IMG/VR virus record: IMGVR_UViG_3300012209_000005
Location: 1-64,000 of that record
Length of the DNA: 64,000 nt
Origin: a virus
Direction: 5' to 3' (one strand)
Position 1 is the stretch's first letter. Each line of letters opens with the position of its first letter. Position numbers and translations under genes: made by a program. The notes beneath the pieces are model-generated. The model searched no databases, was not told where the DNA came from, and was given only the letters and a program-made list of their open reading frames with translations. Of the stretch, positions 62,141 through 64,000 are shown piece by piece.

Positions 62141-62422
62141 TCAGGCCTGGGCGGTGACGATGATGAAGTTGACGGACGCGGGCGTCGCCGCCGTGTTAGC
62201 CCCCCAGAAAGTCCCGCCCGAGCTGGACACGTAATTGACGAAGCTCGTCGGGATCGAATGGCACTGCAGCCCAGAAACCGCGCTCACCTTGTTGCTGGTC
62301 CCGACGAAGACGGTCGGCACGGACAAGCTGTAAAAGGTCACGTTGCACAGCCCCGACGGGACGGTGAACAGCGGCACCGTGCTCGTAGTAGGCACAGTCG
62401 CCTGCCCCATCACATAAGTCAC
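62141..62422 (-). CDS. small virion-like protein, paralogue B
   Basis: 93 aa; same length and frame of conserved residues (M-x-Y-x-M-G, STVP-x-FTVP-x-G-x-CNVT, VFVGT-x-x-x-V) as the gene at 61858. Tandem duplication with 1 nt between genes. Confidence 0.65.
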   Translation of the reverse strand: MTYVMGQATVPTTSTVPLFTVPSGLCNVTFYSLSVPTVFVGTSNKVSAVSGLQCHSIPTSFVNYVSSSGGTFWGANTAATPASVNFIIVTAQA

Positions 62423-62431
62423 ACGCCTCCG

Positions 62432-63145
62432 TTAAAACTGCTCGCGGACCCACCGGGCATCCGCATTGAACTCCCGGCGCAGCCGGGACACCTGCATGGG
62501 CATGATCACCTTGTGCCAGTACTGCCAGGCCTGGTAGTCGGACTGGCCCCAGGTGCTCTCCGCGTACCGGTACGTCTGGTCCCGCTCCACGTTCTTGTTC
62601 ACCTGGTAGTGCAGGTGCTCGAAAACCACGTCATCGTAGAAGCGGAAAAGCCCGGGGATGGCGCGCCTGCCCAGCTCCGCCCACACGTTGTCCACGTAAT
62701 AGTGGTCCATGGTGGGCTCCATGAAATGCCCGAGCGCGGTGACGATATCGGAGGATATGATGATGCTCTCCGGGATGTCCGTGCGGCGCTTATCGTCCCC
62801 GTAGATCATTCCCGTGCCGCCCATGGCCTCCAGCCGGGAGAGCATGATCGTATCCCAGTGCGGGGTGGTGAACAGGTGGTCGTCCCCGATGTACATGAGC
62901 GCGTCGTAAGCCCCGGCCATCGCCGCCGCCAGGTGGTTGACTTTCTCGCGCACGCACCCCGGGGGGTCGAGCACCGGGTGCAGCGCATCCCCCCAGTCCA
63001 TGCCCGCGTACGTGTCCTCGTCATCGGAGTCGAGGATGAAAGCGTGATCCGCCGAGTCCGTGTTCTCGCGGAAAGACTTGGCCATCCGCTCGCAGTTCTC
63101 GCGCCGCCACCTCGTCGGGGTCATGACCAGCAGGGAAAGAGTCAT
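62432..63145 (-). CDS. GT-A-type glycosyltransferase
   Basis: 237 aa; ATGA overlap with the epimerase. SLLVMTPTRWRRENCERMAKSF, AFILDSDDEDTY, DALMYIGDDHLF (DxD-like metal site) and later YVDNVWAELGRR support a GT2/GT-A fold. Forms a sugar-modification unit with the epimerase. Confidence 0.75.
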   Translation of the reverse strand: MTLSLLVMTPTRWRRENCERMAKSFRENTDSADHAFILDSDDEDTYAGMDWGDALHPVLDPPGCVREKVNHLAAAMAGAYDALMYIGDDHLFTTPHWDTIMLSRLEAMGGTGMIYGDDKRRTDIPESIIISSDIVTALGHFMEPTMDHYYVDNVWAELGRRAIPGLFRFYDDVVFEHLHYQVNKNVERDQTYRYAESTWGQSDYQAWQYWHKVIMPMQVSRLRREFNADARWVREQF

Positions 63146-63981
63146 TGCAGTTGCAGTCCTTTCCTGATTCCCTCTTCGAGCGTGATCGCGGGAGAGTAGA
63201 ACTCCCGCAGCCTTCCCGGGTTCCCCACCCGCCAGGCGAGCCCCTCGGGCCTGCCTTGCAGGCATTCGGTTCCCGGGGAGTAGCCTGCTTCCGCCGCCAT
63301 CATCGTGATAAGCTCCCGCAGGCTCACCGGGCGCCCGGTGCACATGTTGACGGGGCCGTCCACGCCCGCGCCTGCCATCGCGAGAATCGCGGCAGCCACG
63401 TCATCGACATGGATGAAGTCGCGCACCTGGCTCCCGGACCCCCAGATGGTCACCGGGTCCCTGCGCTGGCGGACTTGCATCGCGATGTTGGCGAACGGGA
63501 ACACCAGCTTCTGCCCCTCCCCGTACACGGTGAAAGGACGGGGAACCGACACCGGGACAGACGACCGTGAGGCCAGCATTTCCCCGGTGAGCTTAGCCCA
63601 CCCGTAAAGCTCGTCCGGAGCCCAGGTATCCGTCAGGTCTATATCGTTCTCGCAAAGGGCATACGGGGCTCTCTGGAGCCCTACGGGGTATGCTGCGACC
63701 GAGGAGACGTAGACGATCCTGCCCGGACGGGTGCGCTCCGCCCAGCCGAAGAGCGCCGCGTCGATTTCCAGGTTCTCCGCGTGAGCCATCGGGGACTCGA
63801 TGAGGACGCGCCCCCCGACCACGGCGGCGCAGTGAATCACCAGGTCGAAGCGGGTCCTGTCCTGGCGGAAGAAATCCCGGGCGTCACGGGCATGGTCAAC
63901 CCCGGTGACGTCGCAGTCAGCCAGCCGCCCGAGTACCCGGGTGGCGATGAAACCGGCGCTGCCGGTGACGAGGACCCTCAT
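63142..63981 (-). CDS. NAD-dependent sugar-nucleotide epimerase/dehydratase
   Basis: 279 aa, short-chain (extended) family. VTGSAGFIATRVLG (GxxGxxG, residues 5-15), VIHCAAVVGG, VYVSSVAAYP and YGWAKLTGE (catalytic Y-x3-K), RPFTVYG and FIHVDDVA. Makes an altered NDP-sugar, presumably the donor for the adjacent glycosyltransferase. Start at the window's right edge looks complete. Confidence 0.87.
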   Translation of the reverse strand: MRVLVTGSAGFIATRVLGRLADCDVTGVDHARDARDFFRQDRTRFDLVIHCAAVVGGRVLIESPMAHAENLEIDAALFGWAERTRPGRIVYVSSVAAYPVGLQRAPYALCENDIDLTDTWAPDELYGWAKLTGEMLASRSSVPVSVPRPFTVYGEGQKLVFPFANIAMQVRQRRDPVTIWGSGSQVRDFIHVDDVAAAILAMAGAGVDGPVNMCTGRPVSLRELITMMAAEAGYSPGTECLQGRPEGLAWRVGNPGRLREFYSPAITLEEGIRKGLQLQ

Positions 63982-63982
63982 G

Positions 63983-64000
63983 CCCGAAGCGCAGCTTCAG
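63983..64000. repeat. dispersed palindromic repeat, copy 11 (cut by window)
   Basis: CGAAGCGCAG / CTTC, running off the window end. Confidence 0.5.

Overview
The window looks like part of the genome of a long-tailed (siphovirus-like) phage of an actinobacterium. Reasons: uniformly high GC; a WhiB-like regulator; a cobalamin-dependent (class II) ribonucleotide reductase; several promoters whose -10 box lies exactly 7 nt before the start codon (leaderless, an actinobacterial habit); a tape-measure gene, a -1 frameshifted tail chaperone pair and peptidoglycan hydrolases. No integrase, terminase, portal or capsid gene is visible. The capsid end probably lies beyond position 64000, because the structural operon is read right to left.

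Layout. (1) 1-1.9 kb: a cut-off HNH gene and small zinc-ribbon genes on both strands. (2) 2.0-13.4 kb, minus strand: tightly overlapping replication, recombination and nucleotide genes: RecA-like ATPase, RusA resolvase, HNH, VWA protein, class II RNR carrying an intein, MazG-like protein, PD-(D/E)XK nuclease, HAD-like protein, ERF annealing protein, ParB-like protein and WhiB. (3) 13.6-18.1 kb, plus strand: phosphoesterase, membrane and secreted proteins, then a transglycosylase, an NlpC/P60 peptidase and three tiny membrane proteins. (4) 18.1-36.5 kb, plus strand: a very large tRNA island. I read 43 tRNAs covering all 20 amino acids, including an initiator tRNA with its own promoter, plus several tRNA-like cloverleafs and long hairpins. 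Dozens of micro-genes sit between them, many zinc-binding or single-span membrane proteins. Translation proteins lie in the same island: Pth2-type peptidyl-tRNA hydrolase, a stand-alone GGQ release-factor domain and a SpoU RNA methylase. Two HNH endonucleases and a dCMP deaminase-like gene are also here. (5) 36.5-64 kb, minus strand: exonuclease, holin-like protein, GH25 lysin, tail tip and fibre proteins, a tape measure of about 1,500 aa, tail chaperones, major tail protein, head-tail joining proteins, small virion-like proteins, two glycosyltransferases and a sugar-nucleotide epimerase.

How the parts fit. The left block makes dNTPs and copies or recombines DNA, the right block builds and releases particles, and the middle island appears to supply translation. 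The island has strict geometry. Nine genes end with a UAG stop formed by nucleotides 8-10 of the next tRNA. Nine genes start exactly two bases after a tRNA discriminator base. Every recognised tRNA is followed by one C, but none by a full CCA. A short palindromic repeat of about 22 bp is scattered through all regions, including inside reading frames. Assignments are by eye from motifs; no database search was run.
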